Shown: positions 43,887 through 53,282 of the stretch, one piece after another
How the letters are laid out: each line of letters begins with the position of its first letter
Position numbering within the stretch: position 1 is the first letter of the stretch
Assembly (NCBI RefSeq): GCF_002733955.1
Contig: NZ_NVXQ01000007.1
Span: 492-64,491, forward strand
DNA length: 64,000 bases
Direction of reading: 5' to 3'
Source: Hoeflea sp.
GTDB lineage: Bacteria; Pseudomonadota; Alphaproteobacteria; Rhizobiales; Rhizobiaceae
Notes under the pieces: model-generated
Databases searched by the model: none
Told to the model about the DNA's origin: nothing
The model's input: only the letters and a program-made list of their open reading frames with translations
Translations under genes and position numbers: made by a program

Positions 43887-45050
43887 GTGAGCGTGACCAA
43901 AGAAGAGGTTCTGGCCAAGTTGAAATCGGTCAAGGGACCGGATCTCGAAGGCAATATCGTTGACCTAGGGCTGGTTTCCGAAATCTTCATCGCCGACGGC
44001 AAGGTCTATTTCTCGCTGACGGTCCCCGCCGCCCGCGCGCAGGAACTCGAGCCGCTGCGGGAAGCCGCCGAGCGCGCGACCAAGACGGTTCCCGGCGTAC
44101 AGGGCGCCATGGTGGCGCTGACGGCGAGCAAGGAACCTGGTTCAACGCCTCCGCCGCCCCGGCCCGCAGCACAGCCTGCCGCACATTCGCACGCCCCGGC
44201 GAAACCTGCTCAGCCGGGACAGCCGCAGGGCAAGCCGAAGACCGATGTGCCGGGGATTGCAACGATCATCGCGGTGGCCTCGGGCAAGGGCGGTGTCGGC
44301 AAGTCGACCACCTCGGTCAATCTGGCGCTCGGGCTGCAGGCAACGGGCCTCAAGGTCGGGGTTCTGGATGCGGATATCTATGGCCCGTCAATGCCGCGGC
44401 TGCTGGGCATTTCCGGCCGTCCCGAGCAACTTGAGGGACGCGTGCTCAAGCCGATGGAAAATTTCGGCCTGAAGGTCATGTCGATGGGCTTTCTCGTCGA
44501 TGAAGACACGGCGATGATCTGGCGCGGCCCGATGGTGATTTCGGCGCTCAACCAGATGCTGCGCGAAGTGGCCTGGGGCGAGCTCGACGTTCTCGTCGTC
44601 GACATGCCGCCCGGCACGGGCGACGCTCAGTTGACGATGGCGCAGAATGTGCCGCTGGCAGGCGCCGTCATCGTGTCGACGCCGCAGGACCTGGCGCTGA
44701 TCGATGCCCGCAAGGGGCTCAACATGTTCAACAAGGTCAATGTGCCGGTGTTGGGCATTGTCGAGAACATGAGCTATTTCATCTGTCCCGATTGCGGTGG
44801 GCGGCATGACATCTTCGGTCATGGCGGCGCCCGCGACGAAGCGGACCGCATCGGCGTTCCGTTTCTGGGCGAGGTGCCGCTGGCAATGCCGATCCGCGAG
44901 ACCTCCGATGCAGGACGCCCGGTTGTGGCAACAGCCGCTGACGGTCCGCATGCCAAGGTCTATCTCGAGATTGCCGCCAAGGTGCGCGCGCGGCTGGAAG
45001 AGCTTGCCGGCGACGGCGAGCGGGCGATGCCCGATATCGTCTTCGAATAG
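43887..45050 (+). CDS. apbC: Mrp/NBP35-family ATPase, iron-sulfur cluster carrier
   Basis: A 387-residue protein. An N-terminal MIP18/DUF59 domain (1-95) is joined by a Pro/Ala linker to a deviant Walker ATPase domain: SGKGGVGKST (about 133-142), DADIYGPSMPRLLG, VVDMPPGTGD. The cluster-binding CxxC is in FICPDCGG (about 296-303). It loads or transfers Fe-S clusters to apoproteins. GTG 43887 has GGAG six bases upstream; the frame is open earlier without a good site. Confidence 0.92.
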   Translation: MSVTKEEVLAKLKSVKGPDLEGNIVDLGLVSEIFIADGKVYFSLTVPAARAQELEPLREAAERATKTVPGVQGAMVALTASKEPGSTPPPPRPAAQPAAHSHAPAKPAQPGQPQGKPKTDVPGIATIIAVASGKGGVGKSTTSVNLALGLQATGLKVGVLDADIYGPSMPRLLGISGRPEQLEGRVLKPMENFGLKVMSMGFLVDEDTAMIWRGPMVISALNQMLREVAWGELDVLVVDMPPGTGDAQLTMAQNVPLAGAVIVSTPQDLALIDARKGLNMFNKVNVPVLGIVENMSYFICPDCGGRHDIFGHGGARDEADRIGVPFLGEVPLAMPIRETSDAGRPVVATAADGPHAKVYLEIAAKVRARLEELAGDGERAMPDIVFE

Positions 45051-45089
45051 GCCGATCGGGAGCCGGCGTTGATCAGGACTTGATGCGGA

Positions 45090-46271
45090 TCACACCTCTG
45101 CGCTGAGCCTGGCGAACATCGCCAGAAGCGGCTGATCGATTGTATCGGTTTGCGGCTCGTGCTGCGACGAGGTGCAGACGATCGCAGTGCTGGTGTCGGG
45201 ATCGCAATAGAGAAACTGGCCATGGATGCCGGCGGCCAGGAAGGCATTCGACTTGGCCCCGACCTGATACCAGTTGTTGCGGTAGCGACCGGTTGCGAGA
45301 AAATCCGCCTGGGTTCCACGGGCCCAGACATCTTCATCGCCCCCTGTCTGCATGTCGGCAATCCAGCGCTGCGAGACGATCCGGTTGCCATTGGCGCATC
45401 CGCCATCGATCAGCATCTGTCCCAGCGCCAGGAGATCATGCGGCCTGCAGGAGACACCGCCGGCGGTGCGGGGCGCGCCCTCGGGATCGACCGTGATGAA
45501 GGCATCGGCTGAGGCGCCGAGCGGTTGCCAGAGCAGGCGCGAGCAGAGGTCCGGGAAACGCTCGCCCGAGACGCGCTCGAGCACGATGCCGAGCATGTCG
45601 GAGTTGGGCGAGAGATAACAATGGTCGGTGCCGTGCGGTCCCTCGGCCTTTTTCAGGCTGCACAGGAATGACAACATGGCTTCGTCCTCGCCCTTGCCGG
45701 AAGGCGGGTTCCAGGACATGGCGCGGCGGTAGCGGGCGTAGTCTTCCTCAGACAGGTAGGATTCGTCGAAATCCAGGCTGACGCGCATGTCGAGCAGATG
45801 CTGCACCGTGGCGTCGGCATAGGCACTGTTGCGCGCTTCAGGCACCAGATCGCCAACCGGGGTTTCGGGGTCGAGCAGTCCCTGGTCCTGCAAGATGCCT
45901 GCGATCAGCGCGGTGATGGACTTGGAAATCGAGAAAATCAGATGCGGGTCGGAACGGTCGACATTTTCGGCATGCCACTCGGCTATGATCCTGCCGTTTT
46001 TGGAGAGCAGAAAACTGTCGGCCTGGCTTTGGGCCAGCAGCTCGGCAACAGTGGTTCTCGCGCCAGCCGCAGCGGGTCGGGCCAGCAGATCGGGGTTCTC
46101 GACGGCGGCCGGCAGCGGGGCAGGATGCGCGGTGTGAATGCGGGCCGAGCGCACCATTTCCGCCACATTCCGGAAGCTCCAGAAGCTGTAGGGGCGGGTG
46201 CGCCAGTTGGCCAGTGAGATGGTCTCGCGCGGAAAACCATTCATTTCCTCGAATTTCGTCGCCTTGGCCAT
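45090..46271 (-). CDS. Serine hydrolase of the beta-lactamase/6-aminohexanoate-dimer hydrolase family
   Basis: A 393-residue hydrolase with the SxxK nucleophile in FSISKSITALIAG (about residue 120), a YxxxN-type element in CYLSPNSDMLG, and a C-terminal GIHGQFLYCDPD motif, as in NylB-like and class C beta-lactamase-fold esterases. No signal peptide is seen, so it is probably cytoplasmic. ATG 46271 is used; the frame extends ten codons to a TTG. It converges with apbC and diverges from rirA. Substrate is unknown. Confidence 0.8.
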   Translation of the reverse strand: MAKATKFEEMNGFPRETISLANWRTRPYSFWSFRNVAEMVRSARIHTAHPAPLPAAVENPDLLARPAAAGARTTVAELLAQSQADSFLLSKNGRIIAEWHAENVDRSDPHLIFSISKSITALIAGILQDQGLLDPETPVGDLVPEARNSAYADATVQHLLDMRVSLDFDESYLSEEDYARYRRAMSWNPPSGKGEDEAMLSFLCSLKKAEGPHGTDHCYLSPNSDMLGIVLERVSGERFPDLCSRLLWQPLGASADAFITVDPEGAPRTAGGVSCRPHDLLALGQMLIDGGCANGNRIVSQRWIADMQTGGDEDVWARGTQADFLATGRYRNNWYQVGAKSNAFLAAGIHGQFLYCDPDTSTAIVCTSSQHEPQTDTIDQPLLAMFARLSAEV

Positions 46272-46337
46272 GGTTTTTCTCGATTTGGATCTGCTGCGCA
46301 AAGTGCGCGAAAAACTTGAATGAAAGGGTTTCCTTTT

Positions 46338-46354
46338 TCTGGAAGCATTCTAAA
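46338..46354. promoter_or_regulatory. Irr-type iron control element upstream of rirA
   Basis: TCTGGAA-GCA-TTCTAAA matches the rhizobial Irr box TTTAGAA-N3-TTCTAAA at 12 of 14 specified bases, with one half perfect. It lies 50 bases before the rirA start. In Agrobacterium, Irr represses rirA under low iron, so this site is expected in this place. Confidence 0.6.
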
Positions 46355-46403
46355 CTATCAGCTCTTGCGAATGGAAGCGCAGCATCAGGTCCGGAGCCAA
46401 AAA

Positions 46404-46862
46404 ATGCGGTTAACACGCCAAACCAATTACGCAGTGCGGATACTGATGTATTGCGCCGCCAATGACGCGCCATTGAGCCGTATCGGCGACATTGCCAAGG
46501 CCTATTCCGTCTCCGAACTGTTCCTGTTCAAGATCCTGCAGCCGCTGACAAAGTCCGGACTGGTCGAATCGGTGCGTGGACGCAATGGCGGAATTCGGCT
46601 CGGCCGGGATGCCGCCGAGATCTCCCTGCTCGATGTGGTCAAGGTGACGGAAGACAACTTTGCCATGGCGGAATGCTTCGAGAACGACGCGACCGAATGC
46701 CCTCTGGTGGATTCCTGCGGTCTGAACGCCGCACTGAGAAAGGCGCTTGGAGCCTTCTTCGAGGTGCTGTCGACCTATTCGATCGAGGATCTGGTCAAGT
46801 CGCGCCCCTCGATCAACTTCCTGCTCGGCCTTGAAGAGCATTCGGCAGTGCCAGCGGCCTGA
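46404..46862 (+). CDS. rirA: Rrf2-family iron-responsive regulator RirA
   Basis: A 152-residue regulator that matches rhizobial RirA almost throughout: MRLTRQTNYAVRILMYCAAN, YSVSELFLFKILQPL, VESVRGRNGGIRL and VKVTEDNFAMAECF. The three cluster cysteines are in AECFENDATECPLVDSC (about residues 91, 99 and 105), which bind a 4Fe-4S cluster that senses iron. RirA represses iron uptake genes when iron is sufficient. ATG 46404 follows GGAG at eight bases. It is a good marker for Hyphomicrobiales. Confidence 0.93.
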   Translation: MRLTRQTNYAVRILMYCAANDAPLSRIGDIAKAYSVSELFLFKILQPLTKSGLVESVRGRNGGIRLGRDAAEISLLDVVKVTEDNFAMAECFENDATECPLVDSCGLNAALRKALGAFFEVLSTYSIEDLVKSRPSINFLLGLEEHSAVPAA

Positions 46863-46999
46863 TTCCAGAACCAGTCAGGATGGGTGACCGTATTCCGGGA
46901 GCAAAGTTTCCGCGGGGGGCTTCTCACAGCCCGGCTGTCGCGGTCAGCCCAGACGGTCAACTTCATATCGGACAGCATCTCGCTTGCATGGCTTGGCAG

Positions 47000-47018
47000 G
47001 CTAATTTAAACGATTAGC
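47000..47018. promoter_or_regulatory. Inverted repeat, possible alpha-glucosidase operator
   Basis: GCTAAT (47000-47005) and ATTAGC (47013-47018) are perfect inverted repeats around a seven-base spacer, 48 bases before the alpha-glucosidase start. It could be the site of a sugar-responsive repressor. The rest of the 200-base gap shows nothing distinct. Confidence 0.45.
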
Positions 47019-47065
47019 ATGGCACTTCGCCTGAGGACGCATCCTTCCCGACAACGGAGCGAGCC

Positions 47066-48718
47066 GTGAGCATGACACAATCCTCCGACTGGTGGCGCGG
47101 CTGCGTCATCTACCAGGTCTACCCGCGGTCCTTCCAGGATACGTCCGGCGACGGTATCGGCGACATCCGCGGCATCATTCAAAGACTTGATCATATCGCT
47201 TCGCTGGGTGTGGATGCGATCTGGCTGTCGCCGTTCTTCAAGTCTCCGATGGCCGATTTCGGCTATGATGTCTCAGACTATTGCGATGTCGATCCGATGT
47301 TTGGCACGCTGTCGGATTTCGACGAGCTGATCGAGCTGGCGCACGCCAAGGGGCTCAAGATCATCATCGACCAGGTGATCTCGCATTCATCCGACCAGCA
47401 TCCCTGGTTCAAGGAAAGCCGGTCAAGCAGGGATAATCCCAAGGCCGACTGGTATATCTGGGCCGATCCGAAGCCCGATGGCACCGCGCCCAACAACTGG
47501 TTGTCGATCTTCGGCGGCCCGGCCTGGGAATGGGACACGGTGCGGCGGCAGTACTACATGCACAATTTCCTCGCCTCGCAGCCGGATCTGAATTTTCACA
47601 ATCCCGATGTGCAGAACGCGATACTGGACACGGTACGGTTCTGGCTCGACCGGGGCGTCGACGGGTTCCGGCTCGACACGGTGAACTTCTACGTCCACGA
47701 CAAACAGCTGCGGGACAACCCGGCGCTGTCGCTGTCGACCGAAGACGGCAACTTCATGGGCGTGGATGCGCCCGACACCAATCCTTACGGTTTCCAGGAC
47801 CATCTCTACGACAAGTCTCAGCCCGAGAATATCGTCTTCCTGCAGCGGCTCAGAGCGCTGCTCAACGAGTACGAGGGCCGCGCGACCGTCGGCGAAGTGG
47901 GCGATGGCCGCCGCTCGCTCAAGACCGTGGCCGCCTACACCAATGGCGGCGACAAGTTGCACATGTGCTACACGTTCGACATGCTCAGCGGCGAGTTCTC
48001 GGCCGAACACTTCCGCCGCAGCATTGCCAATTTCCAGTCGGTTGTGCAGGACGGCTGGGTCTGCTGGGCCTTTTCCAACCATGACGTCGAGCGGCACGTG
48101 TCGCGCTGGAAGCGCCACGGGGATGACGTAGAGCATCTGGCGCGTTTCGCCATCACCCTGCTGTCCTCATTCCGTGGGTCGATCTGCCTGTATCAGGGCG
48201 AGGAACTGGGGCTGGAAGAAGCCGATATCGCGTTCGAGGATCTGGTCGATCCCTACGGCATTCGTTTCTGGCCGGCCTACAAGGGCAGGGATGGCTGCCG
48301 CACGCCGATGGTCTGGGAGAAGGACGCGGCGCATGCCGGTTTTTCCGCTGCGCCGCGGACATGGCTTCCTGTTCCCGAAAGCCACCTGCGGCACGCGGTC
48401 GATCAGCAGGACCATCGCAGCGGCTCAATGCTGAGCCACTACCGCCAGACCCTGGCCTTCCGGAAATCCCATCCGAGCCTCGTTGACGGGGAGATGAATT
48501 TTCTCGACACCAATGGCGAGCTGCTGGCCTTCATCCGGGGGGAAGGGCACGAACGCTTCCTGTTCGTCTTCAACCTGGACCGCCAGCCGGTCGAATGGAC
48601 CCCGCCGTCGGATCTGTCGATTGTCGAAGCGATCCGTCTGCCCGGCTTTGCTGCTGGCCATGAAGCCGACGCCATCATGCTGTCGGGGCTGGATGTGTTT
48701 TGCGCCCGGCTTGGCTGA
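47066..48718 (+). CDS. Alpha-glucosidase (GH13 family)
   Basis: A 550-residue glycoside hydrolase family 13 enzyme of the oligo-1,6-glucosidase/alpha-glucosidase group. It starts WWRGCVIYQVYPRSFQDTSG and has DQVISHSSDQHPWF. The nucleophile Asp is in GFRLDTVNFY (about residue 208), the acid Glu in VGEVGDG (about 274) and the transition-state Asp in AFSNHDVERH (about 335). GTG 47066 is six bases after GGAG; ATG 47072 is an alternative. It hydrolyses maltose- or sucrose-type sugars in the cytoplasm. The aglEFGK transporter usually nearby in rhizobia is absent here. Confidence 0.9.
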   Translation: MSMTQSSDWWRGCVIYQVYPRSFQDTSGDGIGDIRGIIQRLDHIASLGVDAIWLSPFFKSPMADFGYDVSDYCDVDPMFGTLSDFDELIELAHAKGLKIIIDQVISHSSDQHPWFKESRSSRDNPKADWYIWADPKPDGTAPNNWLSIFGGPAWEWDTVRRQYYMHNFLASQPDLNFHNPDVQNAILDTVRFWLDRGVDGFRLDTVNFYVHDKQLRDNPALSLSTEDGNFMGVDAPDTNPYGFQDHLYDKSQPENIVFLQRLRALLNEYEGRATVGEVGDGRRSLKTVAAYTNGGDKLHMCYTFDMLSGEFSAEHFRRSIANFQSVVQDGWVCWAFSNHDVERHVSRWKRHGDDVEHLARFAITLLSSFRGSICLYQGEELGLEEADIAFEDLVDPYGIRFWPAYKGRDGCRTPMVWEKDAAHAGFSAAPRTWLPVPESHLRHAVDQQDHRSGSMLSHYRQTLAFRKSHPSLVDGEMNFLDTNGELLAFIRGEGHERFLFVFNLDRQPVEWTPPSDLSIVEAIRLPGFAAGHEADAIMLSGLDVFCARLG

Positions 48719-48720
48719 GC

Positions 48721-50421
48721 TTACGGATCGATGATCTCGAAGGCGTCGACATCGATCATGCCACGGTCGGAGATCTTGAGATGCGGGATCACCGGCAGCG
48801 GCAGGAAGGCCAGTTGCAGGAACGGCTCGTCGAGCGTGCCGCCCAGCGCCTTGGCCGCCTTGCGCAGCGGGATCAGGGTTTCGCGGACATGCTCGTAGGG
48901 CTGGTCGCTCATCAGGCCCGCCACCGGCAATGCGATTTCCGCCACCACCTTGCCGTTGTCTGCCACAACGAAACCGCCGCGGATCTCGCTCAGCCGGTTG
49001 GCCGCGACAGCCATGTCGGCTTCTGAGGCACCCACCACGCAGATATTGTGGCTGTCATGGCCGACGGTCGAGGCGATGGCGCCGCGCTTGAGGCCAAAGC
49101 CTTGCACGAAGCCTGTGGCGATGTTGCCATTCTTGCCGTGGCGCTCGATCACCGCGATCTTGAGGATGTCGCGGCTCGGATCAATCTGCTTCTCGCCATT
49201 GTCGATCGCCAGATCAAGATCGCGGCGCTCGGTGATGATCTTGCCGGGAACGATGCCGATCACAGGGGTCTGGCTGCGGTTCTTGCGCACGGTGAAGGAG
49301 CCTGCCTCGACCTTTGGCGCGTGGACACTGTCGGTGCCGACCAGCTCGGTGTGCTCGCGGGTGGCGAACAGCTCATCGGTGACGCGGCGGCCGGCGGAAA
49401 ACACCATCTGCGCATTGCAGTCCTCAAGGCTGTCGAGCACCACCAGGTCGGCGCGCCAGCCCGGTGCCACAAGGCCGCGATCGCGCAAGCCAAAGGCGCG
49501 GGCAGCCGAGATCGAGGCGGCGCGGTAGATCGCCAGCGGATCGACGCCCTTCGCAATCGCGTGGCGGATCATGTAATCGAGATGGCCGTGCTCGGCGATA
49601 TCGAGCGGATTGCGGTCGTCGGTGCACAGCGCCAGGAACGGTGAATTGCGCTCGGTGATGATCGGGATCAGCGCGTCGAGATCGCGGCTGACCGAGCCTT
49701 CGCGCACCAGCACATGCATGCCCTTCGACATTTTCTCCAGCGCTTCCTCGGGCGTGGTCGATTCATGCTCGGTGCTGATGCCGGCGGCGAGGTAACCGTT
49801 GAGGCCCAGGCCGCGCAGCAAGGGGGCGTGGCCGTCGATATGGCCGCCCTGAAAGGCCTCCAGCTTGGCCATGCAGGCGGGGTCCTTGGCGAGCACGCCG
49901 GGGAAATTCATGAACTCGGCGAGGCCGATGACCTGGGGATGGTCGCGGAACGGCAGCAGATCTTCAATGTCGAGCTTCGCGCCTGCGGTCTCGAGATGGG
50001 TGGCTGGCACGCAGCTTGAGAGTTGGACCCGGATATCCATGATGGTCTGCTCGGAGCAATCGAGAAAATAGCGGATGCCGGTGGCGCCGATGACATTGGC
50101 AATTTCGTGCGGGTCGCAGATCGCCGTGGTGATGCCGCGCGGCAGGACGCAGCGGTCGAATTCATGCGGCGTGACGAGCGAACTCTCGATGTGCAGATGT
50201 GTGTCGATGAAGCCGGGAACGACGATTCTGCCGGAGATGTCGATCTCCTCAAGGCCTTGATAGCTCTCCAGCGTGCCGACGATGCGGTCGCCGCAGATGG
50301 CAATGTCGCCTTCGCGCAGCTCGCCGGTGGTCAGATCAAACAGCTTGCCGCCTTTGAGCACAATGTCGGCAGGCTTGCGGCCCGTGCCCTGATCAATCAT
50401 GTCGGCAAGTCTGTCAGTCAT
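48721..50421 (-). CDS. ade: Adenine deaminase
   Basis: A 566-residue amidohydrolase-superfamily adenine deaminase converting adenine to hypoxanthine and ammonia. The metal motif is [20 protein letters not shown] (about residues 79-98), with [28 protein letters not shown] and the C-terminal domain [13 protein letters not shown]. Length fits the family. ATG 50421 has GGAG five bases upstream. It lies downstream of the nucleobase transporter/pyrimidine operon but is separated by a terminator at 50453-50482, so it has its own promoter. Confidence 0.93.
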   Translation of the reverse strand: MTDRLADMIDQGTGRKPADIVLKGGKLFDLTTGELREGDIAICGDRIVGTLESYQGLEEIDISGRIVVPGFIDTHLHIESSLVTPHEFDRCVLPRGITTAICDPHEIANVIGATGIRYFLDCSEQTIMDIRVQLSSCVPATHLETAGAKLDIEDLLPFRDHPQVIGLAEFMNFPGVLAKDPACMAKLEAFQGGHIDGHAPLLRGLGLNGYLAAGISTEHESTTPEEALEKMSKGMHVLVREGSVSRDLDALIPIITERNSPFLALCTDDRNPLDIAEHGHLDYMIRHAIAKGVDPLAIYRAASISAARAFGLRDRGLVAPGWRADLVVLDSLEDCNAQMVFSAGRRVTDELFATREHTELVGTDSVHAPKVEAGSFTVRKNRSQTPVIGIVPGKIITERRDLDLAIDNGEKQIDPSRDILKIAVIERHGKNGNIATGFVQGFGLKRGAIASTVGHDSHNICVVGASEADMAVAANRLSEIRGGFVVADNGKVVAEIALPVAGLMSDQPYEHVRETLIPLRKAAKALGGTLDEPFLQLAFLPLPVIPHLKISDRGMIDVDAFEIIDP

Positions 50422-50452
50422 GGGAGCTCCGTGTCGTTGTGCCTTGCGAATC

Positions 50453-50482
50453 AAAAACCGGCCGGCATTTCTGCCGACCGGT
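50453..50482 (-). terminator. Rho-independent terminator of the pyrimidine/ABC operon
   Basis: On the minus strand, ACCGGTCGGCA and TGCCGGCCGGT (50457-50482) form an 11-pair stem with one wobble and a GAAA loop, followed by five T. It lies 22 bases after the substrate-binding protein stop and ends the leftward operon. Confidence 0.9.
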
Positions 50483-50504
50483 CGAGTTTACCCGAAAAGG
50501 GTGA

Positions 50505-51497
50505 TTACATGGACTTCATCTTGTCGGTGACGACAGAGGTCCAGGCACCTTCCGGCTCCTTGGTGATGACCGGGTCGGAGCCACCCTGGAGTAGCGTGTC
50601 GACGGTGCGCCGGTAGTCGGCTTCGTCGAGCGTACCGTCGGTGCCGGCGGTCAGCTTGGCGATTTCGCCCATCATGCGCTTCTGGTGCTTTTCTGTCTGG
50701 GCACCGCTGGCGTCATTCTCGAGAACGATCTCGGCGGCTTCGTCAGGGTTTTCCTCGGCCCATTTCCAGCCTTCCATCGAGGCTTTGACGAAGCGGGCGA
50801 GCTTGTCGACCATTTCCGGGTCTTCAAGGCTCGACTCAAGCACGTAAAGGCCGTCCTCAAGCGTTGCCACGCCTTCATCTTCATACTTGAAGGTGACCAG
50901 GTCGTCGGCGGAAATGCCGGCGTCGAGCACCTGCCAGTATTCATTGTAGGTCATGGTCGAGACGCAGTCGGCCTGCTTCTGGATCAGCGGATCGACGTTG
51001 AAGCCCTGCTTGAGAACCTCGACACCGTCTTCGCCGCCCTGGGTCGGAATGCCCAGCGTGCTCATCCACGACAGGAACGGATATTCATTGCCGAAGAACC
51101 AGACGCCCAGGGTCTTGCCCTTGAAATCGTCGGGGGAGGTGATGCCGGTTTCCTTGAGGCAGGTCAGCATCATTCCCGAAGCCTTGAAAGGCTGAGCGAT
51201 GTTGACCAATGCCACACCCTTTTCACGGCTGGCGAGTGCCGAAGGCATCCAGTCGACGATGACATCAGCACCACCACCGGCGATGACCTGTGGAGGCGCG
51301 ATGTCAGGACCGCCGGGCTTGATTTCGACATCGAGACCGGCCGCCTCGTACATGCCCTTGTCCTTGGCGACATAGTAGCCGGCAAACTGTGCCTGGGTCA
51401 CCCATTTGAGCTGCAGCGTCAGCTTGTCGGCTGCAAGCGCCGATCCGGCCATCAGCGAAAGTGCCAGCCCCATTGTGATTGAGATCGTCTTTTTCAT
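50505..51497 (-). CDS. ABC transporter substrate-binding protein (NMT1/THI5-like)
   Basis: A 330-residue periplasmic protein with a signal peptide (1-22, MKKTISITMGLALSLMAGSALA) and an NMT1-type solute-binding fold: LQLKWVTQAQFAGYYVAKDK (about 29-48), GPDIAPPQVIAGGGADV and GVWFFGNEYPFLSWM. Proteins of this kind bind pyrimidine-like, sulfonate or flavin ligands. Its place at the end of the dihydropyrimidinase operon suggests pyrimidines, dihydropyrimidines or hydantoins. It is the last gene before the terminator. Confidence 0.85.
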   Translation of the reverse strand: MKKTISITMGLALSLMAGSALAADKLTLQLKWVTQAQFAGYYVAKDKGMYEAAGLDVEIKPGGPDIAPPQVIAGGGADVIVDWMPSALASREKGVALVNIAQPFKASGMMLTCLKETGITSPDDFKGKTLGVWFFGNEYPFLSWMSTLGIPTQGGEDGVEVLKQGFNVDPLIQKQADCVSTMTYNEYWQVLDAGISADDLVTFKYEDEGVATLEDGLYVLESSLEDPEMVDKLARFVKASMEGWKWAEENPDEAAEIVLENDASGAQTEKHQKRMMGEIAKLTAGTDGTLDEADYRRTVDTLLQGGSDPVITKEPEGAWTSVVTDKMKSM

Positions 51498-51528
51498 GCC
51501 ATTCTCCTCTGGTTATGGCTCCATCTTG

Positions 51529-52398
51529 TTATGAACCGGCTCTGCGCCGGTAGGACGGATGCCAGAAAGTTACGGCCCTTTCCGCGAGCGCAATCAGCCC
51601 GTAGGAAAGTGACCCGGCCAGTGCCGCGACAAAAATCGTGGCCCAGACCATATCCACATTCATGCGCCCGACTTCGGTGGAGATCCGGAAGCCCATGCCG
51701 ACGATCGGGGTGCCGAAGAACTCCGCAACAATGGCCCCGATAAGCGCCAGAGTCGAGTTGATCTTGAGTGCATTGAATATGAAAGGCATAGCGGCGGGAA
51801 GCCGCAGTTTGAACAGGGTCTGCCAGCGCGACGCGGCATAGGTGCGCATCAGGTCGCGCTCCATCGAGCCGGTTGCGGCGAGACCCGCGACGGTGTTGAC
51901 CAGCATCGGGAAGAAGGTCATCACGACGACGACGGCGGCCTTGGACTGCCAGTCGAAGCCGAACCACATCACCATGATGGGTGCGACACCGACGATCGGC
52001 AGAGCCGCGACCAGATTGCCGACCGGGATCACGCCCTTGCGCAGGAACGGGCTGCGGTCCACCAGGATTGCGGTGACGAAGCCGATGCCGCAGCCCATCA
52101 CGTAACCGGCGATTACCGCATTGAGATAGGTCTGCTGGAAATCCGCCCAGAGAATGTGGGTGGAACTCAGGATCCGGCCCCAGATCATCGACGGGGCCGG
52201 CAGCAGCACGCTCGGCACGTTGAAGCCGCGCGTCACCCCTTCCCAGAGCGCAATCAGCGCGGCGCCGAAGAGCACCGGAATGAGGATGTTGATCAGCTGG
52301 GCAAGCGTGGCGCTTTTCGGTTTGAGCCGGGCGAGCCAGACATTGGCCGCCCAGGCGGCGAGCCAGAAGACAACAGCGGTCAAAAAGGGCCCGTTCAT
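51529..52398 (-). CDS. ABC transporter permease (SsuC/TauC type)
   Basis: A 289-residue inner-membrane permease with about seven helices. The BPD_transp_1 coupling motif lies in MERDLMRTYAASRWQTLFKL and LPAAMPFIFNALKI (about 186-220). Its start overlaps the stop of the other permease gene by four bases. Together the two permeases probably form a heterodimeric channel for the NMT1-type importer. Confidence 0.87.
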   Translation of the reverse strand: MNGPFLTAVVFWLAAWAANVWLARLKPKSATLAQLINILIPVLFGAALIALWEGVTRGFNVPSVLLPAPSMIWGRILSSTHILWADFQQTYLNAVIAGYVMGCGIGFVTAILVDRSPFLRKGVIPVGNLVAALPIVGVAPIMVMWFGFDWQSKAAVVVVMTFFPMLVNTVAGLAATGSMERDLMRTYAASRWQTLFKLRLPAAMPFIFNALKINSTLALIGAIVAEFFGTPIVGMGFRISTEVGRMNVDMVWATIFVAALAGSLSYGLIALAERAVTFWHPSYRRRAGS

Positions 52399-53282
52399 GC
52401 CGGTTTTACTCCCATGCGCCGGTTGACCCGGGCTCCGATGATATCAACTGTCATGACCAGAAGTCCTGCAAGGGCTGCCGCCATCAGCAGCGCCGACCAG
52501 ATCTGCACGGTCTGGCCGTAATAGGATCCGGCGAGAAGCCTTGCGCCAAGGCCGGCGACGGCACCGGTCGGCAATTCGCCGACGATCGCGCCGACCAGCG
52601 CAATGGAAATGGCAACCTTCATCGAGGTGACAAGAAACGGCACGGCGGCCGGCAGCCGGAGTTTCCAGAAGGTCTGGGACGCGGACGCCGAATAGGTGCG
52701 CATCAGGTCGAGATGCATGACTTCCGGCGAGCGCAGACCTTTGGTCATGCCGACAGCGATGGGAAAGAAGGAGAGATACATCGAGATCGTCGCTTTCGGC
52801 AGCAGCCCGGAGATACCGACCGCATTGAGCACCACGATGATCATCGGTGCGATCGCCAGGATGGGGATCGTCTGCGAGGTGATGATCCAGGGCATCAGCG
52901 AGCGGTCAAGGGTCTGGAAATGGACGATGCCGACGGCCAGCGCGACGCCAAGCACCGTACCCATCAGGAAGCCGAGCAGGGTCGAGGACAGCGTGATCCA
53001 GGAATGATAGACCAGGCTGCGCTTGGAGGTGATCTTCTTGCCGATGGTGGTGTCCCAGAGTTCGGCAAAGACCTGGTGCGGCGCCGGCAGCACCGGGCGT
53101 TCCTGAGCCATGGTGCGCGGCAGAATTTCCGAAAAGCTGATCGTGGTTTTGGCACGTTCGGCCTGGTCGCGCTCAAACGGCGCGTTGAGGAAGACGGCTG
53201 TGGCGTACCAGATCGCAATGATGGCCAGCACCACCGTGCCGATCGGCAGAATCTTGTCCCTGAAGAGGCTGCTGTCACTCAT
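52395..53282 (-). CDS. ABC transporter permease (SsuC/TauC type), second subunit
   Basis: A 295-residue permease related to its neighbour, with one N-terminal and about six core helices. The EAA-like loop is in LDLMRTYSASASQTFWKLRL (about 193-212). A large periplasmic segment follows the first helix. ATG 53282 has GGAGG six bases upstream and overlaps the stop of the acetyltransferase gene (ATGA). It overlaps the next permease in the same way, so the transporter genes are tightly coupled. Confidence 0.87.
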   Translation of the reverse strand: MSDSSLFRDKILPIGTVVLAIIAIWYATAVFLNAPFERDQAERAKTTISFSEILPRTMAQERPVLPAPHQVFAELWDTTIGKKITSKRSLVYHSWITLSSTLLGFLMGTVLGVALAVGIVHFQTLDRSLMPWIITSQTIPILAIAPMIIVVLNAVGISGLLPKATISMYLSFFPIAVGMTKGLRSPEVMHLDLMRTYSASASQTFWKLRLPAAVPFLVTSMKVAISIALVGAIVGELPTGAVAGLGARLLAGSYYGQTVQIWSALLMAAALAGLLVMTVDIIGARVNRRMGVKPA

